From positions 36,604,688 through 36,668,687 of the forward strand of contig OX392535.1 of NCBI GenBank assembly GCA_947623455.1: a stretch of DNA of 64,000 nucleotides. Reading direction: 5' to 3'. Source of the DNA: Mimachlamys varia (taxonomy: Eukaryota > Mollusca > Bivalvia > Pectinida > Pectinidae). The notes beneath the pieces were generated by a model, which was not told the origin of the DNA, made no database searches, and saw only the letters and a program-made list of their open reading frames with translations. Positions 34,721 to 47,836 of the stretch are shown one piece after another. A program made the translations under genes and the position numbers. The number at the start of each line of letters is the position of its first letter. Positions within the stretch are counted from its first letter, which is position 1.

Positions 34721-35609
34721 TTATTTAAGGAATAACTTGAATACTTTCTTATGTTATTGAGGTATAACACAAAAAAAAACACCCAGAGTGTACTCTAAAT
34801 AAACCGCGAAGCGTATAGGCTTATAGCATATTTTTTCAAACACGATTTAATTGAACATTAATTATGATAAAACCTACTAGACTATTCTTGAATGACACGA
34901 TTGCAACATATTTTTTTCCCTTGATATGGCAGCATTTTCTTGTTACATGCATGTCCCTGTATTTCTGCAGAAGTGATTGACATTTTATTAACTGGCATCA
35001 CTGTTAAGTGCCAGATAGCAAAGCGGCTATTTGATGTTCAAATTGGCATCGATAAAAGTGAAGGAGCTGTTGCACATTGCCGTTTTATAGAATAAAACAT
35101 TTCTAATCCAGATTTCTTTTTTGGCCCTTTTGCATGTTTTATTTTGTATTAGATGAGATATTGATACAGCTTATTAAAAACAGTATAATTTTACAAACGT
35201 GTAATCGGCACTATCAATGAAAACAGAAATAAAACAATCAAAAATAATTACACCGAACATTTAGTAATTTTGAAGTAGTGTATTCTTTATATTTATAACT
35301 GATTATTTTGTCCTACGAATCCAACGGTGCAACGAAAACTACTAGATGTAGTGGACAAAATAGTTTTTTCGAAATATCTGAAAATGTATGCTTGGCATGT
35401 AATGAACAGCACATGAGCGGGAAGTTTAGAATTTTATAAACATTTATAGGTTCTAATTTCTATTTTCGTGCAACTTCAAGCAAATAAGGACACACATACC
35501 CGCAAAGTAACAAGGTTATAACACAGACGAGATGGTTGAACCCAGTTTACCGCGATTCCTATTCAGCACGTATATTTATTCCAAAATGGAAACATTTCTA
35601 AGGTTATCA

Positions 35610-35850
35610 TAGCAGTTTATAGTTTGAATATGTGAATAATTATGCCCAACCCCAAAACACTATATTTATGTACTTCGATTGACAAATAGTTACACAAGTG
35701 TGAAATATGGTATACTTTTGAAATGAAAACCGAACAGTAGTTTTCAGATTTAATATGTGAATGAATATGCCCAACCTCAAACGCTATATGTATGCACTTC
35801 GATTGTCAATTAATTACCCAACTATATATGTGAAATATGTTATATATGAT
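35610..35850. repeat. Two-copy tandem duplication (about 120 bp)
   Basis: AATATGTGAATAATTATGCC ... CACTTCGATTGACAAATAGT-like block is repeated as AATATGTGAATGAATATGCC ... CACTTCGATTGTCAATTAAT, each followed by TGTGAAATATG. Confidence 0.8.
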
Positions 35851-36543
35851 ATGGATATCAACTCTTATTGGAATAGGTGAGAGTCGGATTGGATGAGGAA
35901 GAAAGATGGATCAGACTTAAATGAAGTGGGTATAACCATTCATAGTAAATAAAGGCGAGGTGAAGGGCACAAACAAGTTATTAATTGGTATGCTTAGAAC
36001 GAACTTCGTTATTAACTGTAATAATGATGATTGAATATATCGATGTAGAATATAACAATACTGCATTGAAAACCAAAAGCCATGCAAATGCCGCATCTGG
36101 CATTTTATCAAACGATTTTTTAGAAACAGTGGTAGCATGATGAACTTATTCGGTATTATTAACATGTCAGCTATCCCCGAAAAAAATCTAAGCACTTTGA
36201 TTAGTCTACAAATCACTTCGATTTCTGCATTCAAATGTGTATTCATGATGTTAGATTATAGTTAATGAATAAATAATTCTTCGTTATGCAAATTAAATTA
36301 CACCAAAACAGCTGTAACATCTCAACACACCGACGTGACTGAAACAACATTGGGAAACGCACATTAAAACGAAACAATAATGCATCAATTTAAAACAATG
36401 ACCTTCCGCAGACGACTCATGCTAAATGAATATTGAAGAACATTACTACATTTTTGATGTGAAAACGTGCCGAGGTTATTGAATAGTCTTTAAGCAGTCC
36501 TTTTCATGTCACTTTATTAGACAAACAATCGTTTCCCATAAAA

Positions 36544-36712
36544 AATCAGAGAATACCAAAGCGTAAACAAAACCATATTCCGAACTCAAAATCGATTAAA
36601 CATGAGGCAAAATAGGAACAAAAGAAAGATTAACATGGAGACCCTCTTAAAATACAAGAAAATAAGACCAGATGTCCTGGTAGAGTAAGCGTATTCTGCT
36701 TCATCGAAACTG
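36544..36712 (-). mobile_element. RT-element tail fragment
   Basis: AATCAGAGAATACCAAAGCG through TTAACATGGAGACCCTCTTA to TTCTGCTTCATCGA, truncated there. Confidence 0.85.
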
Positions 36713-36769
36713 TTTTGTATCCAACATGTTAGAAATTGTGTTTCCGAATCCATCCAGAGGTACTCAAGG

Positions 36770-37072
36770 ATGACGTAACACACATATATGCTGCACCTCT
36801 TAAATTTAATAATGGATACAGTACGCCGAAAAAATGAATTAAAGTGCATCATACAGCTGTTTCGTCCTCCTAGGACTCTTCAGTGATGCTAGGGGCCAAA
36901 AGGTAGGAATCCAAACTTTTAAAACTAATGTAGAAGCAGAAGGGTCAGGTGCGTAAAACCCCTTTAATTTATGAATACTAGTTATGTATGATTTCAAATC
37001 GTGTACTACGAAAATGTGTATAATATGTACCGTGCCACTACTCAAATTAGATTAACTGTGGCTATGGAGGTA
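36770..37072 (-). repeat. Family-2 dispersed repeat
   Basis: GGATGACGTAACACACATAT, GCTGCACCTCTTAAATTTAA, TACAGCTGTTTCGTCCTCCT, CTTCAGTGATGCTAGGGGCC, AATGTAGAAGCAGAAGGGTC and AACTGTGGCTATGGAGG in order. One of the two best copies. Confidence 0.85.
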
Positions 37073-37204
37073 TTTTCTTTAATTTCTGTATGATATTAAT
37101 ATTCGCATGGTCTTTACTTTAGCGCTTTATTTGGTGACAGGGACTATAGTGAAGAAAATCTCACGCAAAAAAGTATCCACTGTACAGTAAACTGAAACGA
37201 TTTC

Positions 37205-37357
37205 AAAGACTCTTCCGGAACACCTGGTCTTATTCTCTTGTACTTTTACAAGAGTCCCCATGTTTTGTTAATATTTCCTTTGATTATATTTTGCCCCTGG
37301 TTTAATCGATTTTGAGTTTGGATTATGATTTTGTTAACGCTTCGGTATTCTCTTATA
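37205..37357 (+). mobile_element. RT-element tail fragment
   Basis: CTCTTCCGGAACACCTGGTC to GTTAACGCTTCGGTATTCTC; only the outer 150 bp remain. Confidence 0.85.
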
Positions 37358-37359
37358 TA

Positions 37360-38265
37360 TATTCAAGGTGAAAAGGGTAGCAGCGTGTGTTCAAACATTG
37401 AAAATTGTTGAAAAAAAAACTGGGAAAAACGCAATACTTACCAAAGTAAAAATAATTATTTTCTAATGATTTTTGCACTCAGCTTACCAATTAGTTTGTG
37501 CCAGTGAAATTATAAATCAATACGAGTTTCCTTTATAAACGAATTGAAGTGAAACAATCCAACACTTTGAAGCGAATTTTCCGGGAATCGTGCCAAAACA
37601 GGAGTTAAAAACAGTTGGGCGTATAGCAAGGTAGACAGGTCAATATCAGTATGTGTGCAATATTAATGAAACGCGTTTATCATTGGAAAGGAATTAACCT
37701 TACATAGACACAACTCAAGGACAAAGTACTTGTAATGTATAAATTACAGCTCATACAGTCATTCTAAATGCGCAATTCAAGGTCATGTGTCAAACCAATT
37801 TAAATGTTTATATATTGAACTGACTTTTTTTGTTTCCACGGGATACAAAGAGTTTTAAATAATAATAATACATAATGGAGTTCACAATCAATGTTTTTTA
37901 TTAAACTATCCCTGCACTAGTTGTAGCATAGCAAGAACTTTTTTTGAAAATAATTCGAAAAGTAGTTCGTTATTCTGAAATACAATTACCAGCATTTGAA
38001 TGGCAGATTTTGGTGCTGACAATTAATGGAATGTTTTTGATACTTTGAAACGGTTTTCTAAATGGATTATGTCCAAATCATTGAGGCCTTTTTCGTCAGG
38101 AATCAACTAAGAGTTTCCTCGCTTCATTGATAGCAAAGTAGTTTGTGTATTGCTGCTTATTTTTTATGAACCAAAGTCAGTGTCAGTGAATCACCTCCCT
38201 CTCTCTCATCTCTGAGTTTCGGTAGCGATTGAACATGAGCGATCACCCAGTATAAGATCCCCGAA
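37360..38265. other. No recognisable feature
   Basis: AT-rich spacer without supported features. Confidence 0.45.
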
Positions 38266-38267
38266 AC

Positions 38268-38452
38268 AAAATCAGAGAATGTCAAAGCGTCAATAAAACC
38301 AAAACCGAACTCAAAATCGATTAAACTAGAGGCATATTATTAACAAAGGAAATATTTTAATGGAGATCCTCGTGAAACTAAAACATAATAAGACCAGGTG
38401 TTGTGGAAAAGTAAGCATCTTCTGCTTCCTCGACGACACCCGCTTTCGTTAG
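38268..38452 (-). mobile_element. RT-element tail fragment
   Basis: AAAATCAGAGAATGTCAAAG, AACTCAAAATCGATTAAACT, AATAAGACCAGGTGTTGTGG and GACGACACCCGC; truncated after the CCGC block. Confidence 0.8.
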
Positions 38453-38454
38453 TC

Positions 38455-39485
38455 TATCCCCATCAATGTTATTCTACAATGAAAATACTGTGTGCTTAAA
38501 TTGAATTGTATTACACCATTCGACAATTTCATCCTTCCTTGATACAGTTATAGACATCCAGATTAATGTAATATACAGTTGATACAATGATGCTTAAAAC
38601 ACTGAATTTATGAATATCAGACAGACCACACATTAGCTTAGACAGCCATTGACATTTGCAATGCACTCCAATGTACAATGTGTATGACTTCTTTCACAGG
38701 TTACATTATGTATCTTTTGTAAATCTAAAGATCAAAATAAGATGGCGCCCGAAACAATTATAACACAATCTGCGTTATCTTTTTCATTGCAAATAACGAC
38801 CACTCATAACAAATAAATCTATTTTTCGAAGCAGACGCACAGAAGGATGGGAAACAGTCATGTTTAACTAGCGCCAGGGCCTTATTATCAAGTGTCTGAT
38901 CTTTAATTATAGCAGTATGCCACGTCTGCCTAAATGCTATTTCTGTGTTGAAGTTGACGGGTTTTTTTTATTGTATTGTGCTTTTTACTTTCACTTTATC
39001 AAACGCGATTTCTTTCACGAACGACTGTCGGCATCAATCTATTTAAGTTTAAGAAACGTGTCTAGTGAATCGACCGCATTTATATTACAATTGCCTTTAC
39101 GTATATCTTGCAGAGCATTTGTGAATATTGCTTTGATACCACGAAACCAATTTGACGACAGTGGTAACGTTTTACTGTATTGAAATATAATACAACAACC
39201 AAACTCTAGTATACAACCCATTTTAGGTATTTAGACACTTTTCTAGCGTTTAAACATTAAAGTTTAGATACTGCCGATTTGATAAAAATCAGAGAGATGT
39301 GATAAGGATGGCAAACATTTATTTGGATGTCTCATGAATAAAATGTATTAGAAAAACACATACACATATGTGATTAATTCCAGTGAATACATCAATGTTC
39401 ATATCTGTTTTCAGATATAAGTATAAAAATGAAATATTCTATATCTTTGTGCGACGTAGAGATGAATGTTTTTAAGTTTTGCTTA
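38455..39485. other. No supported gene; weak open frames near 39.0-39.2 kb
   Basis: Overlapping frames on both strands at 38917-39221. The minus frame ends SNWFRGIKAIFTNALQDIRK and NINAVDSLDTFLKLK, which looks protein-like but belongs to no family I know and has no clear splice context. Confidence 0.3.
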
Positions 39486-39489
39486 TTAA

Positions 39490-40130
39490 AAGGTCAGAGA
39501 ATACCCTTGTGTCAACAAAACCATACTTCGAAATTAAACCCGTTTAACTAAGGGGCGAAATATGAACAAAGAAAACATTTACACGAAAGCTTCAAAAAGT
39601 ACAGGATAATATGACTTGATGTTCCGGAAGAGTATGTGTCTTCTGCATCATCGCCTACATCCACTTTATAAAACTAGATCACATCCAAATAAATTTCACG
39701 TCCTCAATGTGAAAATTTGGTCATTACATGCATCCTTCTCAGTCACAACAAGCATATATATTGAGTATTACTGAAGCAATACAAGTCCCAAACCGGCCTC
39801 ACAAGCTATACAGATTCATTGATTCATTAAACAAATTACAGGGACTTGGCGTAGATATCACCATAATGTATCTGTATACTCGTACTTAATTTCAGTTCAA
39901 TATGTGGACACGTTGCAGATATAATGCACGGCATCTGAATTATCGGAATTAATTTCAAGTTCAAGGGTAGTAACTCTGTAAAAAAATCATTCAACCGATA
40001 CCAAGATGGAAACATAAACCATGGTAATGGACTTTATGCATCTCTCGAATCCCTGAATTGCAAGTTTGTTTGTCAGCAGCCGACATCCTTCGTGAACACC
40101 TTGGTATCTATACCAAGCCATATCAAGTTA
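39490..40130 (-). mobile_element. RT-element tail fragment, split by inserted sequence
   Basis: GGTCAGAGAATACCCTTGTG to CATTGAGTATTACTG-like sequence (39490-39780), about 200 bp of unrelated DNA, then CCGATACCAAGATGGAAACA and CTCTCGAATCCCTGAATTGC, TCAGCAGCCGACATCCTTCG (39985-40100). The two parts are in the expected order for one copy. Confidence 0.7.
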
Positions 40131-40604
40131 ATGTTTCACTGTCTCTATGTCCAACATTCGGTGAGAGTATTCAATCATCATGCCGAAGGCCTGCTGCTTT
40201 TTTGTTTAGTGTTTCCAACAGTGTCTGAGATGTTGATGCACGGAACACCTTTGTCCTCCTTATTAACGACCGTCAAATGTTCCTGTATACCACGGGAGAC
40301 ATCCTGACAGGTTTCTCATTCAGTGCTGAAACTTCCGGAAACACCGAGTTTGACGGGGTTTTTATCTCGGTTAATGACGCTTTCATCACCGTGATATTTC
40401 CTTTGTTAATGTTGTAGGGACAGGTATAGCGAAATAAGTACATGTACGTGACAGCTTTCACATGGGTTAAATAGTTTAAAAGAAACTTTTTTGTTTTTTA
40501 TTTGCTTCAATTGTAAATATCACGCCGCGAAACTGTATGCTGATCTTAATATTAAAAAATACCATTTAAGGGATAACACCAGATATGTTAAATGTTTAAA
40601 TGCC

Positions 40605-40925
40605 TAGGTTTGCTGGATCCTCCATAGTCTCATTTAAACAATTTTAGTATGGCACGAATTATAATATACACATTTTCGTAGTACACGATTTGAAATTATA
40701 CAGAACTAGTTTAATTTTACTTCTGAATTCATAAACTAACGGAGTTTAACACACCTGCCCCTTCCACTTCTACATTCGTTTAGAAATTTTGGATTCCTAC
40801 CTTTTGACGAGTCCCAGAAGGACGAATCGGCTGTTTGAGTCAGTTTTATTCATTATTTAAGCATACTTTATCTATTACTAAATTTGAAAGGTGCAGCATA
40901 GGTGTGTGTAACGTCATCTTTGAGA
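40605..40925 (+). repeat. Family-2 dispersed repeat
   Basis: Runs GGTTTGCTGGATCCTCCATA, ACATTTTCGTAGTACACGAT, TATACAGAACTAGTTTAATT, TTTAGAAATTTTGGATTCCT, CCCAGAAGGACGAA and AAAGGTGCAGCATAGGTGTG. Near complete, diverged. Confidence 0.8.
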
Positions 40926-40944
40926 GGTGCAGATTGAAGACTAC

Positions 40945-41105
40945 AATATCACAATCTTGGTCTCACAAAGAAATATTCTGTATCCTTGTTTGATACTGTA
41001 GGAATTTACATGTAGGCGTTTTTAAGTACGCTCATTCATATACCTACTATGTGTGATTTTTGAATGATGCCTCAGTTCTTACATTGAGGACGTGACATTT
41101 ACTTG
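40945..41105 (+). mobile_element. RT-element tail fragment (inner part)
   Basis: CTTGGTCTCACAAAGAAATA, TCTGTATCCTTGTTTGATAC, TGATGCCTCAGTTCTTACAT and GAGGACGTGACATTTACTTG match the inner half of the tail. Confidence 0.7.
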
Positions 41106-41462
41106 GCCCAAAAGTATTAATTTAAATCATTATTTATATTATAATCTGTCCTTCAACCAACCTTTCCTTTAGCTTTGTCAATTTGCTAAAATAAAAAAAA
41201 AATCAATAAATAAAATAAAATAAATGTTTAGGAGGAATGTACAATCATCAGTTCATGGCTATAGTAAATTATTGCTGTCTGCATGTGTGCCGAATTAGTT
41301 TTTTTTTCTGTTAATAGCCAGATTAAGGCGATGTATATTGATTTATACATTTAGAAAACGTCGATTAAGGTAATACGTAAATTCGTAAATTACAATAAGA
41401 TACAAGATGAATGCCATTATTCCTTTAAAAATCCAAATACTGCTACCTATGCACTATTGCTA

Positions 41463-41505
41463 TATTTAAAAGGTGCAGCATATATGTATGTTACGTCATC
41501 TTTAA
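41463..41505 (+). repeat. Family-2 terminal fragment
   Basis: TATTTAAAAGGTGCAGCATA and TATGTATGTTACGTCATCTT: only the outer end. Confidence 0.65.
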
Positions 41506-41809
41506 TGTAGTGTTTTGCAGCTATGGTAAAACGACAAACAATTTATACCGAAATACCTAGCCAGGGCACAGATTTTATCAGATCAAAACACCAATTCACC
41601 TTGCATTCAGAAGTTATCAGTATAACAGGACACAACAGGGACAAAATAGACATCCGTACAAAAGGGATACGTGGACATACAACAACAAAGACAAACGTCC
41701 AAAGTTTAACAGGGACTTAATAAGAAGAAATCAGTACAATAGAGACACAGAGAACATAAACCAGAAGGAGAAAAAGGCCGTCGACATTGTGACATACGTG
41801 ACACATCAG

Positions 41810-41970
41810 TGAAACGTCGATGAAGCAGCAGACGCTTACTCTTCCGCAACCCCTGGCCCTATACGAGGGTAGCCCTGTATAATATGTCCCCTTTTCTATT
41901 TGACTCCAGGTAAATTGAATTTGAGTTCGGATTATTGTTTTGTTGACGCTTTGGTATTCTCTTGGTGGTT
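41810..41970 (+). mobile_element. RT-element tail fragment
   Basis: GTCGATGAAGCAGCAGACGC, TTACTCTTCCGCAACCCCTG, TTGAGTTCGGATTATTGTTT and TTGACGCTTTGGTATTCTCT. Confidence 0.8.
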
Positions 41971-42707
41971 TTTTAAATGATCGTTCGTCCTTTACCCTAC
42001 AATATCCATCGTTCAAACCTCACTTGTACCATTATTTCAGAGAGAAATAGTCACTAATGCAAAGAAAATTGAAGATAAAGGCATTTTTTGCATATAAAGA
42101 AATGTCAAAGTGTCAAAGAAAAAACATTAATATTATGTGTTTTGATGTATACGCCTTGTGAGAATTCTTCGATTTCAGAAACATTCATGAGACTAGGCCT
42201 GGTGCCGGTTTTTGAGAATAAAGTAGACTCTCTGCATGAATTAGTCCTCATTCATGGCAATTAAATATCCGCTATTTTCTCGTTGGTATACCCTAACACA
42301 GAGTAATTGCCCTTGTAAATGACATTTACCAGATCGTGTCATAATAATTTTATCTACATTACATTTTCGCTTTTGTTAACTTGTATTATTCTCGGGGGAT
42401 TCATAAATTCAATTTGCTTCATTTTTTTGGCGATTTTAACTCTCATGTTATTATATTGTCACCTTACGTATCGCCTTCTGCTTTATAACCAAATATTTCC
42501 TCTGTAATGTGTCACCTATTGCAGTGTTTTTCTATAAAGTAGAGAGAGAAATTGCATGCGGTCAAATTGAATGGACCAAAAACAACTTATAGTATTAACG
42601 GAGACGCTTTTGTCCATATAGCCAAATATCCAAATTACTTAAGTTATTCATTGAGAATAATCGTTTCCTTGGTGTTTAAGTATTTGGCAAAAGACTAATC
42701 TTAATTG

Positions 42708-43010
42708 TGACGTCATTACGTTTATTACGTCATCAATTGTTCGATGGCATTCATATAAAAAAAAGTTCGGCAAGGTAACATACAAACAAAAGTTTCAGAT
42801 CGGTGTTGCATATAACGCTCAATATCAAATTGTTCTATTTGGACCAGAAAAGCCATCTTTCGGGGAGGGCCAATAGTACCAAACGTAACAAGTGTGACGT
42901 CATGATATTGATGACGTCATTAATCGTTCTATAGTTCGGTAAGGTTTTACAGAGGTAAAAGTTCGGTGACGCATCAAATGCTCATTATAAAAGTGTTCTA
43001 TTGTATATAA
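42708..43010. repeat. Diverged direct repeat carrying CRE-type palindromes
   Basis: Two related segments (about 42708-42845 and 42895-43010) share a TGACGTCA pair, AGTTCGG(C/T)AAGGT, and an end TTGTTCTATT/GTGTTCTATT. Exact TGACGTCA octamers lie at 42708-42715, 42895-42902 and 42912-42919, with TTACGTCA at 42725-42732. TGACGTCA is the known CREB/ATF site; whether it is used here is unknown. Confidence 0.6.
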
Positions 43011-43074
43011 GTGAAATTAATCTGATGCGAATGGTACAATTGTATTATGAGCAAATAAATGTGTACAGTACATT

Positions 43075-43310
43075 TAATTATACAGAACTAGTTTTATTTT
43101 ACTTCTAAACTCATAGATAAAAGGGGTTTAACTCAACTGACCCTTCTGCTTCTACATTAGTTTAGAAATTTTGGATTCCCAAATTTTGACCCATAGCATC
43201 ACTGAAGTAGAGAAAACAGCTCCATAATGCAATTTGATTCATTTTTGCGGCATACTGTATCTATTACTAAATTTAAAAGGTGCAGCATATGTGTGTTCTA
43301 CGTCATCTGA
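43075..43310 (+). repeat. Family-2 dispersed repeat
   Basis: TATACAGAACTAGTTTTATT, CTTCTACATTAGTTTAGAAA, CATAGCATCACTGAAG, GCGGCATACTGTATCTATTA and AAAAGGTGCAGCATATGTGT, ending in ACGTCATC. Confidence 0.8.
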
Positions 43311-43314
43311 TCGG

Positions 43315-44995
43315 CATGTTTCCTTTTAGAACAGAATTTAGAATTGTAGTACTTCAATTTTTCCAGCACAAGGTCATACACTTTACAAGAAAGGTTTACT
43401 TTATCATGTCATTGAATTCACCCATTTGTCCAAATATGTCCGAACTTCTTCGAATAATAGTATAATTATTTCAGCGCTGTCCGCATTGGTACATGTGTAC
43501 TATAGAGCAAGGTTGAAACGGTATATATGTACTGACGTAGCAGGCCCTAGAGTTATACCGATAAACAAGAAACTCAATATCAGCAACACAATATGCGATT
43601 AAAGAAATGTAAGAAATGAACAAACGTTCGGGAACTCGGGGAACCTCAGGTCAATAAGAACTAAAGGGATATTGATTCAGCTGCGTTCAGAAAACACAGG
43701 CTCTCCTGGTGATATTCTGATGCAGATTATATAGTTCATACCATAGTCATCGCTACGTCACATACAAACATGTTTTGTTGTGTGACAAGAATCTTTCTAT
43801 AAATCATATTTGTCATTATGAAGAAAATGTATGAAAAAAAGGAAAGGGAATTTCGAGAAAATCAGGACTGGTAGCTGTTATTGTCTATAAAAAGTCTAAC
43901 TAAATTACAAGCTCCTAATCCAATAGGAGTTTTATCTGATTATTTACATTTTTACTGTCGTTCATTCTTCTACGATTATTAAATCACTAAGTTACATCAA
44001 CTTCAGTTTTTCTACTGAAATCAGTTATAAGTTTTATGGCTCGACATTACATTATCATTATGGCACTTAAATGTGTCTATACGGCCTTGTTGTTCTGTAT
44101 AAACGGCAGAGAGTTTGTGTTCCACTTAAACCTATTTCTTTTTAACGGTATAGCAGCTAAAACCTATCAAGCAATCCCATGATAAGGTTAAATTTTTTTT
44201 CTGTGACCTCATTACCTTCCGTGATGAAAACCGACCACACCTTCCTGTCGATGCCGTGTCATGAGTGATTGCATAAAAGACACACACGCGAATAGCACCT
44301 TTTGAATTAAGAATAAGATACAGTAAAACCAAATAATGAATATATCTGCACCATACTACTGTTTTGTCGCCTTATTATCATGTCTTTGTTCGTTATATAT
44401 ATATAAGACTATGTTCCGTAAGACAAATTAAGGAAGCAAGCTCCAGCGGATTTTTGTAAATAGCTTTTCATGAATCATGTTTTATTAATACTGTATGAAA
44501 AAAAATCAGGAATGTGTTAATTTATTGATAGGTCATTTAATGTATTTCTAAGATATAATGGTTTTTAAATTCGGCGGGAAGGAAATCCTCTAAATTTTTC
44601 ATAAATAATAAATGGGAAAAGGACATTTTAAAAGAAGAATCAAAAGCTTAAAATATTGTGTAAAATTAATTTTTAAGGTCTTTAGTTTGATATCATCATA
44701 TGGAAAATTGGGGTTACTGGGCAATTGTTTTAACGTGTGTTGTAAAGGGGAACGATATACAGAAGTTCCGAATAATTTAGCATTTTTAAACTGCAGAGAT
44801 AAATCCCTTAAATATATCTTGCGAATGCAGCTTCCGTTTAAAATGGATGTTGTATGATTGAATTGCGATACGGTTCAAAATGAACAGATGTACAACCGGA
44901 CACTCCCTTAAATGACCATAGCTGTTAACATGACTCACAACGAAACCAAATCCGAACTAAAGAATTAACGCGAGTCTGAAGAAACAGAAATGGGG
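43315..44995. other. Mostly featureless; weak family-2 relic near 44.3 kb
   Basis: GACACACACGCGAATAGCAC, CTTTTTGAAT-like and GATACAGTAAAACCAAATAA at about 44280-44360 resemble the family-2 end on the minus strand. Otherwise AT-rich sequence without supported genes. The 81-codon plus frame at 44612 is lysine-rich with no recognised motif. Confidence 0.4.
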
Positions 44996-44999
44996 AAAA

Positions 45000-45312
45000 A
45001 TCAGCAAATACTAAAGCGTCAGCAAAACCATACTCCGAACTCAAAATCGATTAAACTAGAAGTAAACTATGAACAAAGGGAAGAATAACATGGAGACCCT
45101 TGTAAAAGTACAAGAGAATAAGACCAGGTGTTCCGGAAGAGTAAGCGTCTTCTGCTTTAGCAACGACACCCGACATGTAGATTTTGGTCATAACCAAGTA
45201 AGCATCAAGTCCTCAAAGTGAGGACCGAGTCATCATTCTCAATCACAACACGTACGCACACTAATAAGCAAACGCAAACACGTCAATCTTCATATCGCAC
45301 AAAGACACAAAG
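45000..45312 (-). mobile_element. RT-element tail fragment
   Basis: AATCAGCAAATACTAAAGCG, AAATCGATTAAACTAGAAGT, ATGGAGACCCTTGTAAAAGT, ACCAGGTGTTCCGGAAGAGT, GTCATCATTCTCAATCACAA and TCAATCTTCATATCGCACAA. Confidence 0.85.
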
Positions 45313-45314
45313 TA

Positions 45315-47095
45315 TGAATGCACAGCATGAACCGTCATCCCAGTTTTCGCAATTCCGTCATACGTTCATTGAAGCTGAAAATCTATATTCATATGTCTAG
45401 TTAACAATTAAGCTTGCCCTACATTACAAAAACAGTTAACCTACACCGTGTCCTTTTTTCTTTAGTGAAGTCGTAAAGATTGAAAACAATGAGGCTATTG
45501 ACGTACTTGAGAAAACATTAAAACACCACAGAATACCGTAAGCAATCCTAGTGTGTTGGTCCTGTTCTTGATAATGAGGTAGTGTAACTAAATCTGCCCA
45601 TCCACAGCAACCGAATATTAGTGATTAGTGATAAGGTAATTGTGTTTTGATGATGATTTCTCACATAAACTGTCTTTTTTAATGATACTTAAAAGACAGT
45701 ATCAATGATAATCGAATTGGATTTATTATATTTTTACCGCTTTTAGATTCTTTAATTACTCCATTTGCTGATTTCGACAAGTGGATAAGTGTTCGGACCC
45801 GGTGGTTCAAAAGATGATTAGCTTAATCACTATTTTTAACCGCTGTTCAACTTTTAATTGTTTTTGTCAATATGCACGGTACAATCCCACTATTTTGCAT
45901 GTCAGTTGACTATACCAGAAATTTGACGTCTTGAAATTTGTAACACATTCAATGGTTTGATTTTAAAGTTACAGGAGAATAGAACTAATCCCTTATTAAG
46001 CTAATACCATTTTGAACAACTGAGCCAAGATGTTAGGTAGATATTTGTTGACAGTAAATAAACGTAATCTCTTAACAAGAGAAGGTATTCAATTTTGGTT
46101 TATAAAATTGTTCTGGATACCATGACAATACTTCTTTAGTGACGTATTTTTAAGGTGTATTTCGGTTAAAATGAAAGTTTTTGTAATGTTTTTCATAGAT
46201 TATTTTTCTTTGAGCACCGAAATATTTTTAAGTTTATGGAATAGAAAAGCCCTTGATACCGATGGTTTTTTTTAGATTGCTCGTCCAACTTCTTCAGATA
46301 CCATTATATATTACTTCCACAGAGATCACTGTGTTCGACCATGATAAGGCGAATAGATTGAGTAGATTGAGGACAATATATCTAAAAGAAGCTTACGATC
46401 AACTTCAATAATAATAAAAAATATCCGGGTCCTGATTGTCATGCAACTTTGGTCGAAATACTCAGAAACACAATCAACGCGTCAAAACATCTGAACGTGC
46501 TTTCTAACCTTTAAATGGAAACGAAAAAGCACACATTCTTTGTACCAAAGGGATCAGCATCATTGAAATTCGATGGTCATCTTCTTACTTATATGCCTGC
46601 CATATGTTTAACAATATTGCTTCAGCAAAAGGAGTTATTCATTTCGATTAAACTGATACTTATTTCCGTTACTTAAGCTAGTAACTTACAATGATTAGAT
46701 ATCCACCCTGCTAGTAATGCGTATCTACATTTGATACCATATCATTTCACAATCTATCAGGCTTGGAAGACTTTGTTCTGAAACGGAAGATTGGATATAA
46801 ATTTGTTTAAACTTTATCACTGGGTAAGAGGTTTAAAACCTGCACTTTGATAATAAAAGGTCTCTCTTCCGTCAACGACATGCAACCCATATCGTTGCCT
46901 GCATGTCGTTTTATCATGACATGGATGTAATTTGTCTATTCCGTTTAACATGTTACACTTGTATATTGAAAACATGAAAAAAATACACAAGAAACGATGA
47001 TGTCATATATTTTGTATAGACCGGAACTACATTTCCCACTTAAAGCCTGTTTGTTTTCCTCGTGAACTGGAATTGAAGGGAATTATCACAGTTTG
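45315..47095. other. No recognisable feature
   Basis: About 1.8 kb of AT-rich sequence with no supported gene or repeat. Confidence 0.45.
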
Positions 47096-47099
47096 TTAC

Positions 47100-47228
47100 G
47101 GGGGGGGGGGGGGGGGGAGGGGAGTTGTATTGTATATACCAAAGCAATGTGTTTATCTCGGTAACTCTGCACCACCGCCCCATCCCCAATACAGCTCAGC
47201 CCAGCCCAGCCCAGCCCAGCCCAGCCCA
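47100..47228. repeat. Poly-G run and AGCCC pentanucleotide repeat
   Basis: Eighteen consecutive G from 47100 to 47117, then AGGGGAG. At about 47193-47226 AGCCC repeats about seven times. Both give the short open frames here; neither is a gene. Confidence 0.9.
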
Positions 47229-47836
47229 ACCAAACAAGAAAAATGTCAATCCTGAAATAATTAACGTTTACATAATATACTTGTCCAAAAAATAAAGTGA
47301 TCAAAAACATTAGCCGTGATAATTACAAAAAACAAAACCATTTTCATGACGTATGATTGGGTGGGCGCTAACATTATTTTTTGAATACAGAGAAATAACT
47401 TTCTTTTCTCAGAGTAAAACATTTCCTATGCATTTATATTAAAAGTCAAACACTGTTGTCCTTTTTATAAGATCGTTTCCTTAAATAAGACAGCACTTAT
47501 TCTAGAAAACTTGTTATGAACTTCGTTTTATTTATGTTGCAGCTGTTGACTCAGATCTGTCGAAAATGAGATAGTTTTTCCTACGGCGGTCGGCTTAATA
47601 CAGCTAGCTGACGTCAATTGAAATTAACCTTGCGAACGTTATCGTGATAAATCAAGACCCGCTATTTTTAAAGCATCAACAGGTGAATTACTTTTTTCCA
47701 ATAAGAAATCGCAGCCCTACAAAGAAGCAAGGCATTCCTGAATACATAAGGTTAACATGCAAGGTACCGTATATTGACTTATTTAGGGAATGTCCAGTTT
47801 TCTCTTTGCTAGGTTCAACACTCAAGGATCGGTTAA

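Noticed and set aside
35917..36246. 109-codon minus-strand frame
   Set aside because: Composition (Ile, Phe, Leu, Asn) is typical of AT-rich noise and there is no motif.
39039..39221. Minus-strand frame ending NINAVDSLDTFLKLK, protein-like
   Set aside because: No known family, no clear splice sites, and the overlapping plus frame is equally long; kept only as a note.
47073..47310. Glycine- and proline-rich frames on both strands
   Set aside because: They read through the poly-G run and the AGCCC repeat.
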